Positions 49,882 through 60,119 of a stretch of DNA of 64,000 nt are shown here, one piece after another; within the stretch, counting starts at the first letter, position 1; each line of letters begins with the position of its first letter. Source of the stretch: Isoetes taiwanensis. Lineage: Eukaryota > Streptophyta > Lycopodiopsida > Isoetales > Isoetaceae. The notes beneath the pieces are model-generated. The model was not told the DNA's origin, ran no database searches, and saw only the letters and a program-made list of their open reading frames with translations. The position numbers and the translations under genes were made by a program. The stretch lies in assembly GCA_021234155.1 (NCBI GenBank), contig JAJEKV010000143.1:260636-324635 (forward strand). Reading direction: 5' to 3'.

Positions 49882-51906
49882 ACAGTACGCAAAGAGTGTT
49901 TGATTCTTGTTCTCCCTTGTAGTATTGTCAAGTTGCAGATAAAGCACTGGTGGTAATTGCTCTTGCTCGCACAGGACCTTGTTAAGAATTGTAATTGTGA
50001 GGTTCGGGTCACCATGCAAGTTTGGATACGTCAAAAATACTTTGCACTTTAGACTTCCTTTGAAGACCATAGCTCCTACAAGGTGGACCTTAACAAAACA
50101 TTCCTCTCGCACATCCTTAGGAATGTTCAAGAAATGTGGTAGAGTTGTTTTTTTGGCCCATTCCATCAATCACAAATGAGACATGTATTGCAATTGGACG
50201 TTCAAGAGCTTTTTTCTATGCTTGGCAAGCTTTCTTTCTCTCTCTTTGCTTGTTGTTCACGATGTCTGGCAAGGTTCTGTTGCACAATATCTGTAGAAGA
50301 AATCAGGTCAAAACATTTTCTCTGAAACAAGTGAGAGATTGGAGAACATGAGCTTACTTCTTTCGACCTCTGTCTTTGCAGTTTCTCGTTGACTCTTTAA
50401 TTACGCACACCTCGAAAGCAAGCGGACATTCTATGTTTTCTAGGAATTTTCACAAGACCAATTCACTTTTTCCGGTCCGGTGAAGTGTGAGTAAGAGATG
50501 TGCTGAAGCTGAGTGCAAGTCTCTTTGTACTCATTAAAAACATCTTTTTTGGTGATGTTATCAGTTAAATGATACATGTTGCTGTTAGGTAGCTTCTCAC
50601 ATGTTTCTCTAAAATATTTCTCCATCCATGACACAGTTAAACAAGGGCATGCATGGTTACAACTCTTCTTGGTCTACAATGATCATCGATTCTTTGGATT
50701 TTTGTCGGTCTTTTGTGTATTCTAGACATTCTCGGTGGACCCTAAGCGGTGGACAACCATAAAGCATTTCGCAAACTTCTTGGCCGGTTAATGTAGTGCA
50801 AGAAGGTGTTGCGGTCTGGTCTTACATGATAAGCTAAGTAGGCATTCAGTGCGCCAATGTCATGGGCAGTAGTTGTCTCTAACCGCTCGTAATTTAGCCA
50901 TATTAAATCTGTTGATGCAACCCAATGAGCAGCATTTAGTTCTCAAAAGTCTCCTCATTTTGTGTTCATCCATAAGATTTCTTCTTCTAGAGGAGCCGCC
51001 CTCAAACCAAAATCCACCTTGAATTTCTTTGAAGATTGGCTTGAGAACATGTAATCTCTTTGTTCCTCATTGGTGTCTTCATCTTCCGATGAAACTTCTA
51101 CTGGGGGTGACTTCCTCTATCCCGAAAGTGGTGTGCTTGTAGAGGAAAACAGACCACGTGAAGTTGTTCGGGAATAGGCGGGGTACAAAGTGTTAAAGGA
51201 TGGTGATGGCCCATAAGAGGTTGTGGCATGTTGTTCTTTGTACCATGTTGAAAAGGAGTTCGTGCAAACATCTCCTTTAGAGCGGACCGAATTCTCGCAA
51301 ATCCATGTGTCACAACCGTTGTTGTGTGAAGAGGAGTGCATCTTTGGAGCGCCGTCCTCATTTGTAGTGAAGTCCTGGGTGAGAGAAATTGTAGTGAATC
51401 TCACAGTCTTACGTGTTTTTTTCGTGTTCCTTGTATGTTTGCAACGAAGGGGGGCTTAAACTACAAAAAGGGGGAGGTAGTTTGTTCTCGAAAGCACCCT
51501 TTGTTGTGGAGCTTCGTGAGGTCCAGGGGATGGAACAAAGGGTGGTGGCAACCCGCTCAAACTGGTGGTGATTCTTTGGAAGGAGATGCCGGTGTCCGCC
51601 TACAGGACTTGGTGACGGTTGGAAGGGTGGTGGAAGTCCGTTATGTCTTTGGACTCGGTGTGTCTTGAGAAGCAACAACGATGAAGCGCAGGTAGGAGTC
51701 GGAGAATGCCGGTCTTCACTAGAAATGACGTTGTTCCCAAGCGTGTCCTCAGAACCAGACGAGCTTGAGACAACAAAAGGTGGTGGAAGCTTGTTCACGA
51801 AGCGGTTCGTCATCTTGACAACTGCAAAATAGTAAAGAGATTTGAGAAACTTTTCGTAATGCGTAGCTTTTCTTATCCGAATAATACATTCGTAGTACAA
51901 GTACAA
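49882..51906 (-). pseudogene. DNT-ENKNQ (DUF7869-like) protein gene, 3' truncated
   Basis: Reading down the minus strand: an N-terminal region with three LPPPF motifs (51,840-51,470); an acidic VEVSSEDEDTNEEQRDY block (~51,070); a Cys block, KCCSLGCINRFNMAKLRAVR (~50,930); GQEVCEMLYGCPPLR (~50,770); KYFRETCEKLPNSNMYHLTD (~50,620); then at 50,169 TTLPHFLNIPKDVREECFVK, HGDPNLTITILNKVL and LQLDNTTRENKNQTLF. I recognise this order from a large protein family of non-seed plants related to DUF7869. Its RNase H-like core may be transposase-derived, but activity is unproven. Several stops and frameshifts occur. After TLFAYC (49,882) the frame runs straight into gypsy integrase, so the C-terminus is missing. 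The start is probably upstream: an acceptor-like TTTTGCAG at ~51,825 and a donor-like AAAG|GTATCA at ~52,035 suggest a further 5' exon toward the palindrome array. Confidence 0.65.
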
Positions 51907-52201
51907 GTAGAAGTTCCATTACTAATCAAGTGAAAGTCAAAATAAAAAGCTATTCGGAATACACAAGAGTAGGATAGTAAAGCTAAACGTGATTAGGATC
52001 ACATAGAAAAGAGCAAGACGAAAATGATACCTTTAAAAGGAAATTTCTAGCCTTGATTCGTATTCGATCTCTCGAAGCTCAAGTCGCCCGGCCAGTATTC
52101 TCCGATTATTATATTCAGAGACTGTATTCCGATTCATATAGAGAAACCATGGACAGGTCAGTAAGAAAGTACAACGTACAATCATTTGCATGTCTGTTTC
52201 T

Positions 52202-52408
52202 TATTCCGGAATACACTTTCGACTTCAGTCGAAGTCGAAAGTGTATTCCGGAATACACTTTCGCCTCTACTCGAAGCCGAAAGTGTATTCCGGAATACAC
52301 TTTCGCCTTCAAGTGGAGGCGAAAGTGTATTCCGGAGGCGAAAGTGTATTCCGGAATACACTTCCGGCTTTGACTGAAGTCGAAAGTCTATTCCGGAATA
52401 CACTTTCG
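52202..52408. repeat. 42-bp phased palindrome array I
   Basis: The perfect 12-bp core TATTCCGGAATA starts at 52,202, 52,244, 52,286, 52,347 and 52,389, with a partial copy at 52,328. Steps are exactly 42 bp, except for a 19-bp partial duplication (52,328 to 52,347). Each core is extended by arms to a ~28-bp palindrome (CGAAAGTGTA... to ...TACACTTTCG). The ~14-bp spacers (such as ACTTCAGTCGAAGT) are themselves imperfect palindromes. The array lies between the divergent DUF7869-like and methyltransferase genes. Degenerate outliers occur at 51,951, ~52,124 and 52,568. Confidence 0.95.
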
Positions 52409-52709
52409 TGTTTGAAGGGTTACTTTTCCTTGCGTTTTTTAGTTAATTTAGGCGTTCTTGCTGCATTTAAAGCTTGTTTAGACCATTTTTTTGTCAAGAT
52501 TGCAGTGCTTTTTTGGCATTTTTGTCCTCTTTTTGCCCTCTTTTTTCCCTTTTTGTAAGACATTTTGTATTCTGGAATAGTTCTTTGCCACTGTTTTTTC
52601 TAACAAGGTCGTGTTTACACACAATTTGCACAGACAAGAAGGCAGCAAGAAACAACAGAAGAGGACCCTTAAAATCTCACAGAAACCGCACCCACGAGAG
52701 AAGGGTTGA

Positions 52710-55700
52710 GGAGTCGGGATCGCTGCTATCTACTTAAAACTTCCAAACTCAATGGTTTTTACAAGGGGTACTTCTGGAAAGTACAAAGACCTCGACTTTT
52801 TCTACATGTCCGTCGGACTTCGGAACCAAAAGGTAACGATGACAGGGAATTTGTATGCATGGGCACCATCCGGCCGCCGGTGAGGTAGTCAAGTCCGTAA
52901 GGGAGGGAGATTGTCTTTTCAGACATCTCAAGGCTTTATTCATGTTGATGAATCCTACCTTAGAGTTGTGAAGGTAAATCCACATCCTCTTTATAAGTAT
53001 GTTTCTCACTACCTGAACAAGAGGTCGCTCTCTGCCATCATTAACTACGTTGGCTAATAACGATGGCAGGACTTCCCCTCTGCCGAGTCGAGAACAAGGG
53101 GAAGAGGAAGATCAAGGGAATTTATCGTGAGTCCATCACGGGTCACGAGCCCATCCGTGAGTTCATCAGTTCGAAGAGAAGCAAACCACCTCCACCACCG
53201 GCCAAAGCGAGGCATACCGTAGCTGCTAAAGAGCCTAAGAAAAGAAAAACGGCTATCATTGAAACGAAGATGCCCCTCAAGAAGGGGAAAGGCAAAGCAC
53301 CTGGCGTTGCCATCAAAGAAAAAAAAGTTGATAAAACAGCAGAGAAAATGGAAGAGATTAACCTGCACAAATTTGTGCAAGGTGTCATTTATTTGCCGGT
53401 CACATCTATGAAGCTTCCTCCAAAAAATGAAGCTGGAGAACGACCACTGCAGGTTCGAAAGATATATGCAGACCATCTAAGGAACCTCAAGGACAGAATC
53501 CGGAGCAATCCCAATGCACATGTAGCTCCAATTGTTGTTCTTGTTGATAGAGAGCAGTGCACAACTCTTGCAAGTAGTACGATAGAGAAAATGGACACAT
53601 ATACGCATTATGTTTTGGGTGGGAACCACAAACTTTTAAGGCAAGGAGGCAATTATACAAAGAAAAAGAATCCTAGGTACTTATCCGCATTCTGCGTGGC
53701 AGTCATCGTGGTTTGACCGACGAGGAAGCCAAAATCGTTGCCAACACTCACAACGCTGACAACGAGTACAAGTTAAAAATGAGCTTTGTCGACAAAATCA
53801 GATTCATGCACAGAGAATATGTCATCTTCAAGGAAAAGTATGGAGAGGATCTCAAAAAGCCACAGTACTCCCTTGAACTTAAAGAAGCTTGTGCCATTGA
53901 GTGTTGCCTTAAAATACGACGAGGCTTAACAAACGGGCATCACTTATTGGTCATGACAATTGGTTTCAAATTTAGCGTTGAGGGGATGGTAGGGTAAGGT
54001 TACAAGCATATTCCGAATAAGATTTAGTGTGCAACTAGCTTCTAAATTTTTTTTTTTTTTGTTTGCGATCCGGGAGCTCAATCCAAATATTTAATATGTT
54101 TGAGCCGGTGAGCTAAAAAAAAGTAAGGGAAAGGTGTGGGAGAAGAAGAAAGGCGCGACGCGTGCCAAAGAAAGAAATGACCATCACAATGCGGAGGGAG
54201 ATGCGGGGGTTCACCGACACGTAATTACTAGAACAACTTACGCAAAAGGTGGTGGACAAGGAGTTCACACTCGAAGAAATGTCGAAGGAGTTGCACAAGT
54301 AAGCATTACAATCATTGCTGCCTTTTCACTTGTAGAATTCTATCCAGATAACAGCAATCTAGTGCTCCTGGAAATGCTTTCTCACCCTCGAGGGAACGAA
54401 AAGTGTATTCGTAATACATGTTCTCACTTCTTGTAGTGTAAAAGTGTATTCCGAATCACACTTTTACTTCTTTAAGTCAAAAAAAACGATACGGAATACA
54501 CACTCTAACTTGTTGCGTTGTAGAAGTGTATTCCAGAATACACTTTCGCTTCTTCTTTGCAGTTAAAGTGTATTCTGGAATACACTTCTGCAACAAAAAA
54601 AATATTGTTTACAGCGCTTGTATTCTAGAATAACTCTAGGTGGCAAGAAGACAGTTTACTTCGCGTTTTCTCTTTTCAACTGCTAAAAAGGTTGTGTTTT
54701 TCTTTCTAGCCAAAAAAATGTTATCACCTGCCAGACATGTCTGATGGAGCAACTCAACGTGGAGACGTGGGAGAGGTGCAAGGAGCTTTATCCCATAGCT
54801 ACATCCGACGAGCGTATGCTTCAGTACGCACCAAATTTTGAAGGATGGGTACGCTGACTAAACACGTCATACTTTACTTGTCTCTGTCTCAATCTCCCCT
54901 TTGTTTGCAGAACAAGAAGAAAAATAAGGACCTGCCAGAAGGTTTCATGCACCTCGTCAGACTGGCACGAGAAGAAAGAACACTGGCAGAGAGGAGAACT
55001 CTAGATGTGGAGCCTTCTGATTATGAAAAGTTTAATTTGTTTGACCAAAATAATTTGTTTTCCATCATTCACGGGGACTGCACTAATTTGGTTGGGACAG
55101 TAAAGCCACAAGATTTCACACTGGTGATTGCGGACCTTCCTTATGGCTTTAAACTAAAGGACGGTACGACGACCAGCCTTTTAAATTTTCAGAGTTTAAC
55201 GCTTTCGTCGACGGCATCAAACAAGTCACAACGGCCAAGCACTGGCGTCTTGTCGTGTTTCACTCGAGCATGCAATCTGGCCTTGTGGAGTCCACGTTTA
55301 AAACTCACTTCGGATCCCCAGTGCAAGCTGGTTATGAGAATTTGGTTTGGTGAGTACTCTATTCTGGAATACGTTGGGCTTCTTTCTTCCTTTTGTTTTA
55401 GTTTTCTATTCCAGAATATAATTGCCTTTGACTTGTTCTCTTTGTTTGTTTCTTGTTCTGTTTTCGTTAGTGACACCACTCTAATTTCTACAGGTACAAA
55501 ACAAATATAAACTACCATGGCGGCGGGCCGAGGTTGCTGAGTAAGGTTGAATACCTCCATGTTGCTTACTGGAGTTTCGATGGAAAACGCACCATGGAGC
55601 ATTTTAACACAGCAACATGCCAGAATTTTTCTAATGTGTTGGAATTTCCAGCTGTGCTTCAAAAGCTACAGGACCCTAGTGCACAAGGTAGAATTGTTAA

Positions 55701-56160
55701 TCACTACCAGAAGCCTCAAAAGCTAATCAACCATCTCCTAGACATGTTTTCACGTCCAGGAGATTGGGTGCTTGATGCCTTCTCTGGCTCTGGTACAACA
55801 ATAGCTTGTGCACTTAGGAAGGGCCGGAATTGTGTAGCAGTGGACATTGATAAAGAAACTGTGCAATTCATCAAGATGAGACTGGCAGCCTTGCCTACCC
55901 TATCAGATGAGCACCAAGAGTTAGGGGCCAAATCCTCATCCGATTTTGCCAAGTTGACCTCTTCGAGATGACCTCCATTCACTAGCTCTTTAGAGGATGA
56001 AGCTACTTTTGCAGAGCTGAAAGAAGTGGCACTAGCTACCATTCCTGAAGACACTGCAGAAGTAGACAAGGGTAAGGCACAAGAAAAGGATCAGACTGTA
56101 GAATCTGGCACAGCAGAAACAAGCAAAAAGCATGATGAAGACTTCGATTTGGACCTTTAG
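52710..56160 (+). pseudogene. ParB-like / beta-class DNA amino-methyltransferase gene
   Basis: This is an intron-containing gene for an N6-adenine or N4-cytosine DNA methyltransferase. Segments: 52,710-53,054 (N-terminal part, unrecognised, TGA at 52,881); 53,063-53,716 (Lys-rich linker, then ParB-like RKIYADHLRNLKDRIRSNPN, APIVVLVDRE and HYVLGGNHKLL); frameshift near 53,700 into LTDEEAKIVANTHNADNEYK; exon to 54,298 (TAA at 54,222); intron 54,299-54,709; exon 54,710-54,848; intron 54,849-54,910; exon 54,911-55,349 with DLPYGF (55,133-55,150) and a one-base loss near 55,163; intron 55,350-55,493; exon 55,494-55,971 with WVLDAFSGSGTTIACALRKG (55,765 on). Past a TGA at 55,969 the same frame continues as an acidic tail to TAG at 56,160. 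Motif IV before motif I defines the beta class. ParB-methyltransferase fusions are known from phages. Whether it is dead, or the lesions are assembly errors, is open. Confidence 0.8.
54009..54632. repeat. 42-bp phased palindrome array II (intronic)
   Basis: Copies of the TATTCYRGAATA core occur at 54,406 (degenerate), 54,447 (one base lost), 54,487 (half), 54,529 (TATTCCAGAATA), 54,571 (TATTCTGGAATA) and 54,621 (TATTCTAGAATA). The phasing is 41, 40, 42, 42 and 50 bp. Most lie in the intron 54,299-54,709. A lone copy is at 54,009 (in the preceding intron) and two more at 55,360 and 55,407 (in the following intron). The arms AAGTGTATT/AATACACTT match array I. Confidence 0.9.
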
Positions 56161-56471
56161 TCTGTCTTTTCCAAAAAACATTAATACTGACCACCATGTG
56201 ATGTTACAAATTGTATCATTGAAACACTCTTCATTATATAATAATTATTTTATTCACTACATTCTGGTGTTTTCAAGATAGTACTTTTTGAGAATACAAA
56301 AGCATGTCTAAATTCTTCTCTTTTCAAGTGTTGGTTTTGGCAAAATCCAAGTTCTTTTACACTAGGGGGCCAAAAAGGAGGTAAAAAAAGATTAAGCCTA
56401 TTGGAATTCCCAATTAGAAGGAAAAAAGTGTCATTTTCTAGATCAGGCTGTTTTTTTCAAGGGAATCTTTG

Positions 56472-56499
56472 AAACGGGAGTGCTGCAACACTCCCGTTT
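56472..56499. other. Perfect 11-bp hairpin downstream of the methyltransferase
   Basis: AAACGGGAGTG and CACTCCCGTTT flank a six-base loop (CTGCAA), about 310 bp after the TAG at 56,160. It could be a 3' RNA structure or a transposon-end remnant. It has no U-tract, and bacterial-type termination would not apply in a nuclear gene. Confidence 0.6.
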
Positions 56500-56782
56500 A
56501 ATTTGCAATCGTGTTAATTACAACAGGACAATCTGCATGATCTACTGTGGTGTGCCTTATTTACAGTTGAACAACATAATATATTGTTGCTTGCCATAAA
56601 CAGATGGCAAAAAGGAGGAAGTACCCTGGTGTTGGGCCTAAAGGTTAAAAACTCATGATGTCTCTATGGTAAGGGAACATCTGAGTGGGCTGGGCTTGGA
56701 GATATACCTAAAATTTGCCTTACTTTATGATGTCTCATTAAGCAAAAGGACCAGTAAGACTTTGAATTATTTACATGCACAA

Positions 56783-57990
56783 ATATGTAGCATAATAACA
56801 GGGGGTTTTCTTTGTGTTTTTGTACGCTTTTCACTAAGGTTTTCCTATGATTTCGTGATGTATTCAAATGGATGTACTAATGCGTACATCTAGAGTGCAC
56901 CATTTCTGAGCCATTGATTTTAGCCTTTTTTTTTTCAATGGTCAACAACCAATGGCTCACAACAAAAGCATGGTCAACAACCAATGGCTCACAACAAAAT
57001 CCCTTTTTTTGTGTGTGGTGCATAATGGGCACATGAAGGGCTTGAAGGGCGCATGTAGTGCAGTTTCCCCGCCGGCAACACATTTCTTATCATAACTTTT
57101 GATCCAGAGCTCTCTCTGAGATCTTTTTGATAGTGTATGATATGTTTGGTTAAGTTATCAATGCTAAAACGGCAATTTTTCGGCCGGGTTTGGTAGGCTT
57201 TCACATCCTACTAGCTGATTAATACAGGATTGTGCTATTGGATATTGTTTTATGGCTCATTTCGAATGAAGCTTGCAAAAAATTACCATGCATTTTTAGA
57301 TTTTGAGGCAGTTATTAAGCAAATTCCAAGGCTTCTAGATCCTTGTGCTAACAAGCAGAAAAGTTTCCCACTTTGGTTTCTCACCACAAGAATCCATGGA
57401 GGCCAAAGGCTGCTGTTAACATCCAGTTGAAAAATGTTTGTGTATGGGTGTTGCAAACTTTATGACTTTCAGAATAATGGGATCAATCTGCTCTATCTTT
57501 ATGGTAACTTTTACTTATGTTCTATTTGTTTTATTGTGATCAAATTCAAAAGCTACAGGTGATGAAAGCCTCAAATGAATTCTAGTTTTTTTTCTAAGGC
57601 CCCCAAGAGGCCAAAAAATTTTTTTTGCAACACAAACCATTAACATCCAACATATAAAAATTAAATCCCCCAACACATAACAACCATTAACATTAACAAC
57701 CAACACATAACTGCCATTGACATTAATTAACAAAACCATTGGGTCCAACATATTTAAATTAAAATCCCCCTTAAACCCCCTTTGATTTGGGTGCATATTC
57801 ACAAGGGGGGTGACTCCGGGCAACGAGAGCTGTTGGATAGGTATATTCACCCCTTATTCCTGAATCTACACCGTACGTAAAGTTCCTCATTTGAGGGGTA
57901 TGCAAGTACAAAATTTGCTATATTGTATAACAAGATTAGCAAAATACTATAAGATTTCAAGCGGGATACTATATGGTGTTGATTTCGTAC
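56783..57990 (-). mobile_element. Inverted copy of the 34.9-kb non-autonomous element
   Basis: On the minus strand this ~1.2 kb segment parallels 34,881-36,275: AAATCAACACC near one end, CCTATCCAACAGC, the GTTATGTGTTGG...TGTCAATGG repeats, CATGCGCCCTTCAAGCCCTTC, and AACACAAAGAAA...CCTGTTATTATGCTACAT at the other end. It is shorter mainly because it has fewer copies of the internal ~58-60 bp repeat. It carries no transposase. It lies just downstream of the methyltransferase gene. Confidence 0.75.
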
Positions 57991-58490
57991 GTGTCTGGCG
58001 TGGTAAAGGGGATAAACCCAAGAAAACCTATAGCTTACCTGTCAGTTCTGCCTTAATTACTCTACCCTAGCTAATCTTTGGCTATTTAACTGCTGGTAAC
58101 CAGGTTTTCTTGTTCCATGCTTTGATGTTTCTACTTGAGCTATGGTTCAAATTACAAGTTATCAAGTAAGCACGTTCCATATGAGAACCTTCATTTATGA
58201 GTATGTTGCTGCAAGATTATGCAGCTTAGAATGTATGTATCCTTTTGAAGGGACATCTGATCTAATATAATTGTAAGGTTTAGGTTTGAAACATTTGGAT
58301 TTTATTCTTGGAAATATGTATGCCTTTGATCAGACTTATTTAATATCTGGAATTTTAATTTAACTTTGTCTTTGGCCTAGAGAATTATTCCTGTGGATTT
58401 TCTAGGGTTGCAAATTGCAAGCTTTATAGTTCTGTAAGAAGTATTAAGGTTGGGAATCTGGAAACAGATTGTATAAGGGTTTTGTTTTTT
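57990..58490. other. No recognisable gene
   Basis: AT-rich intergenic sequence; nothing identified. Confidence 0.35.
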
Positions 58491-58498
58491 TTTTTTCC

Positions 58499-58669
58499 CG
58501 CGTACGCGATTTTCACTGTTTCGCGTACAAAAAAAACTTTTGGATATGCGAAACAATGAAAACCCGGCAGATGCGAACTTTTTTTTTCGCGGTACGCGTT
58601 GTTTCCACGTTTACGCGTGATTAAAAACTTTCACAGACGCTGAATTAGATGTTTTCGCGTGCGCGAAAA
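58499..58669. repeat. CGCG-rich palindrome cluster
   Basis: A perfect CGCGTACGCG lies at 58,499-58,508. TTTTCACTGTTTCGC (58,510-58,524) pairs with GCGAAACAATGAAAA (58,548-58,562) with one mismatch. Further on are CGCGGTACGCG and ACGCGTGA, and an 18-bp palindrome TTTTCGCGTGCGCGAAAA is at 58,652-58,669. It sits at an abrupt AT-to-GC composition boundary. No gene lies within it. Confidence 0.75.
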
Positions 58670-58689
58670 TCTTCCGACGTCGAATGTGA

Positions 58690-60110
58690 CGCTCCCTGAA
58701 TATATACGACCCGGTCAGATACATCTCGGGACTTCCCCTCCCATGGCGACCATCTCGCCCACGAAAGTGGCCCTCCATCTAACCCGGCCGCCTACGCGGA
58801 GACGCCAGTGAAGGACACGGAGGGGTCATTCGGCCCACGCCTTCGATGGGCGCCTACGTCGCGGAAGCATGAATACAAGGGTTAGCCCACAGCATAAATC
58901 ATATACAAATAGCCACCACGTAGGGGGGCGCATCCATCCAAATCCATACAACAAAGAATATGCATCTAAACTAAGAGAACACCCAAACCCCGTGTTCTAC
59001 CCCGGTTCGGACTCTAGTGAGGAGCTTAACCGACGGATGGGTCTCGGGGAGATCAGCAGACCGAAGTCTTGGCATGGCGCTATCTGGCATAGAACATCGA
59101 CTAGGGTTGTCCACTCCATCCGCCCCTCCCCGTGCACACTTTGCGATGGGTCGATTCACGCTTATGGTTTCGCTTATAGCCTTCCCGAGACGCACTCAAG
59201 GTATCACCCTTTGAGCCTACTCCGGTGTTCATGACACCTGGTCCGATGAGGCAGGTCGGGGAAGGCGCCCCTTCCGGGATCACAAAGTGGTTCCATGGGT
59301 GAGCTAGAGAATACGGCCGCATCAGCCACCCCCGCGATCCGTACTCCAACTTACTCACCCTAATTCTACTCAAAGTGCATGGTGCCCCATACGGGTCACA
59401 CCACTACACCTGTGGAGTGTCGGACCCATACCCGCCCCTACGCGGACCGGGCCATCAGGCCTAGCCCCATGTAGGAGTCTCATGAGCCTTTTATGTTCGT
59501 GCAAGACCCCACCCCCACTTCACCACTGTGTCCCTTGTCTGGTGCTAAGCCAGACCATAGCATCTATGACCCGGTGGGCTCTTGTGCACAGGCCAAAACT
59601 AGTAGGGTGTTAAAGGAACTACTGGGAGCATTCTATACTCGAGCTCAGAGGCCTCTACCCCCCTTTTAACCCCTGTTTACTGGAAACTACTGAACTAACT
59701 CATAGAGACGTCGACCATTCCATAATAGAGCATCATTCATAATTGAAAAGTATTCCCAGTTACCAAAGAAGGGTTAATCTCAACCAGAACTAACCAGAAA
59801 GGGATACCAAAGTATTAATCTACAATTTGCAAGTTAAACTACCACTAACCAGAGTTTCGGCTGGAGCCGTTGTCAAGGGGTGCCTCTATAGTGTTGTACT
59901 GGGGTGGCAAAGAACAGTCGTGGTGTCCGGGCGATTGGGGATGTTCAAGAATCGTTCCTTTGAGCTTTAGCTGCTCCTTGGTGCCGGGCGGGTCGGTTGG
60001 GGTTTGGATGGGGTGGCGCTTCCTTTGGTGGCTCAGTTTAGCAACCCCCATGGTGACTACTCAGGTTATGCCAAGTGGCGCCTTCCCACCATTAGGTGAC
60101 TTAATAGCAA
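58690..60110. other. GC-rich stretch, no recognisable gene
   Basis: The composition is clearly richer in GC than the flanking AT-rich DNA. Frames at 58,869-59,234 (plus) and 59,101-59,373 (minus) show no known motif. It may be the 5' part of the LINE that follows or an LTR/leader sequence. No terminal repeats were identified. Confidence 0.3.
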
Positions 60111-60119
60111 GTGTTTAGA

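Noticed and set aside
52202-52408. CRISPR-like regular array (28-bp repeat, 14-bp spacer)
   Set aside because: The repeats are full palindromes with short, palindromic and mutually similar spacers. No cas gene is present and the genes nearby have spliceosomal introns.
52053-52558. Overlapping ORFs on both strands across the palindromes
   Set aside because: Palindromic repeats give similar open frames on both strands; no independent coding evidence.
52710-56160. Bacterial or phage contamination as the source of the methyltransferase
   Set aside because: GT-AG introns restore the reading frame at three junctions, and the flanks are plant retroelements.
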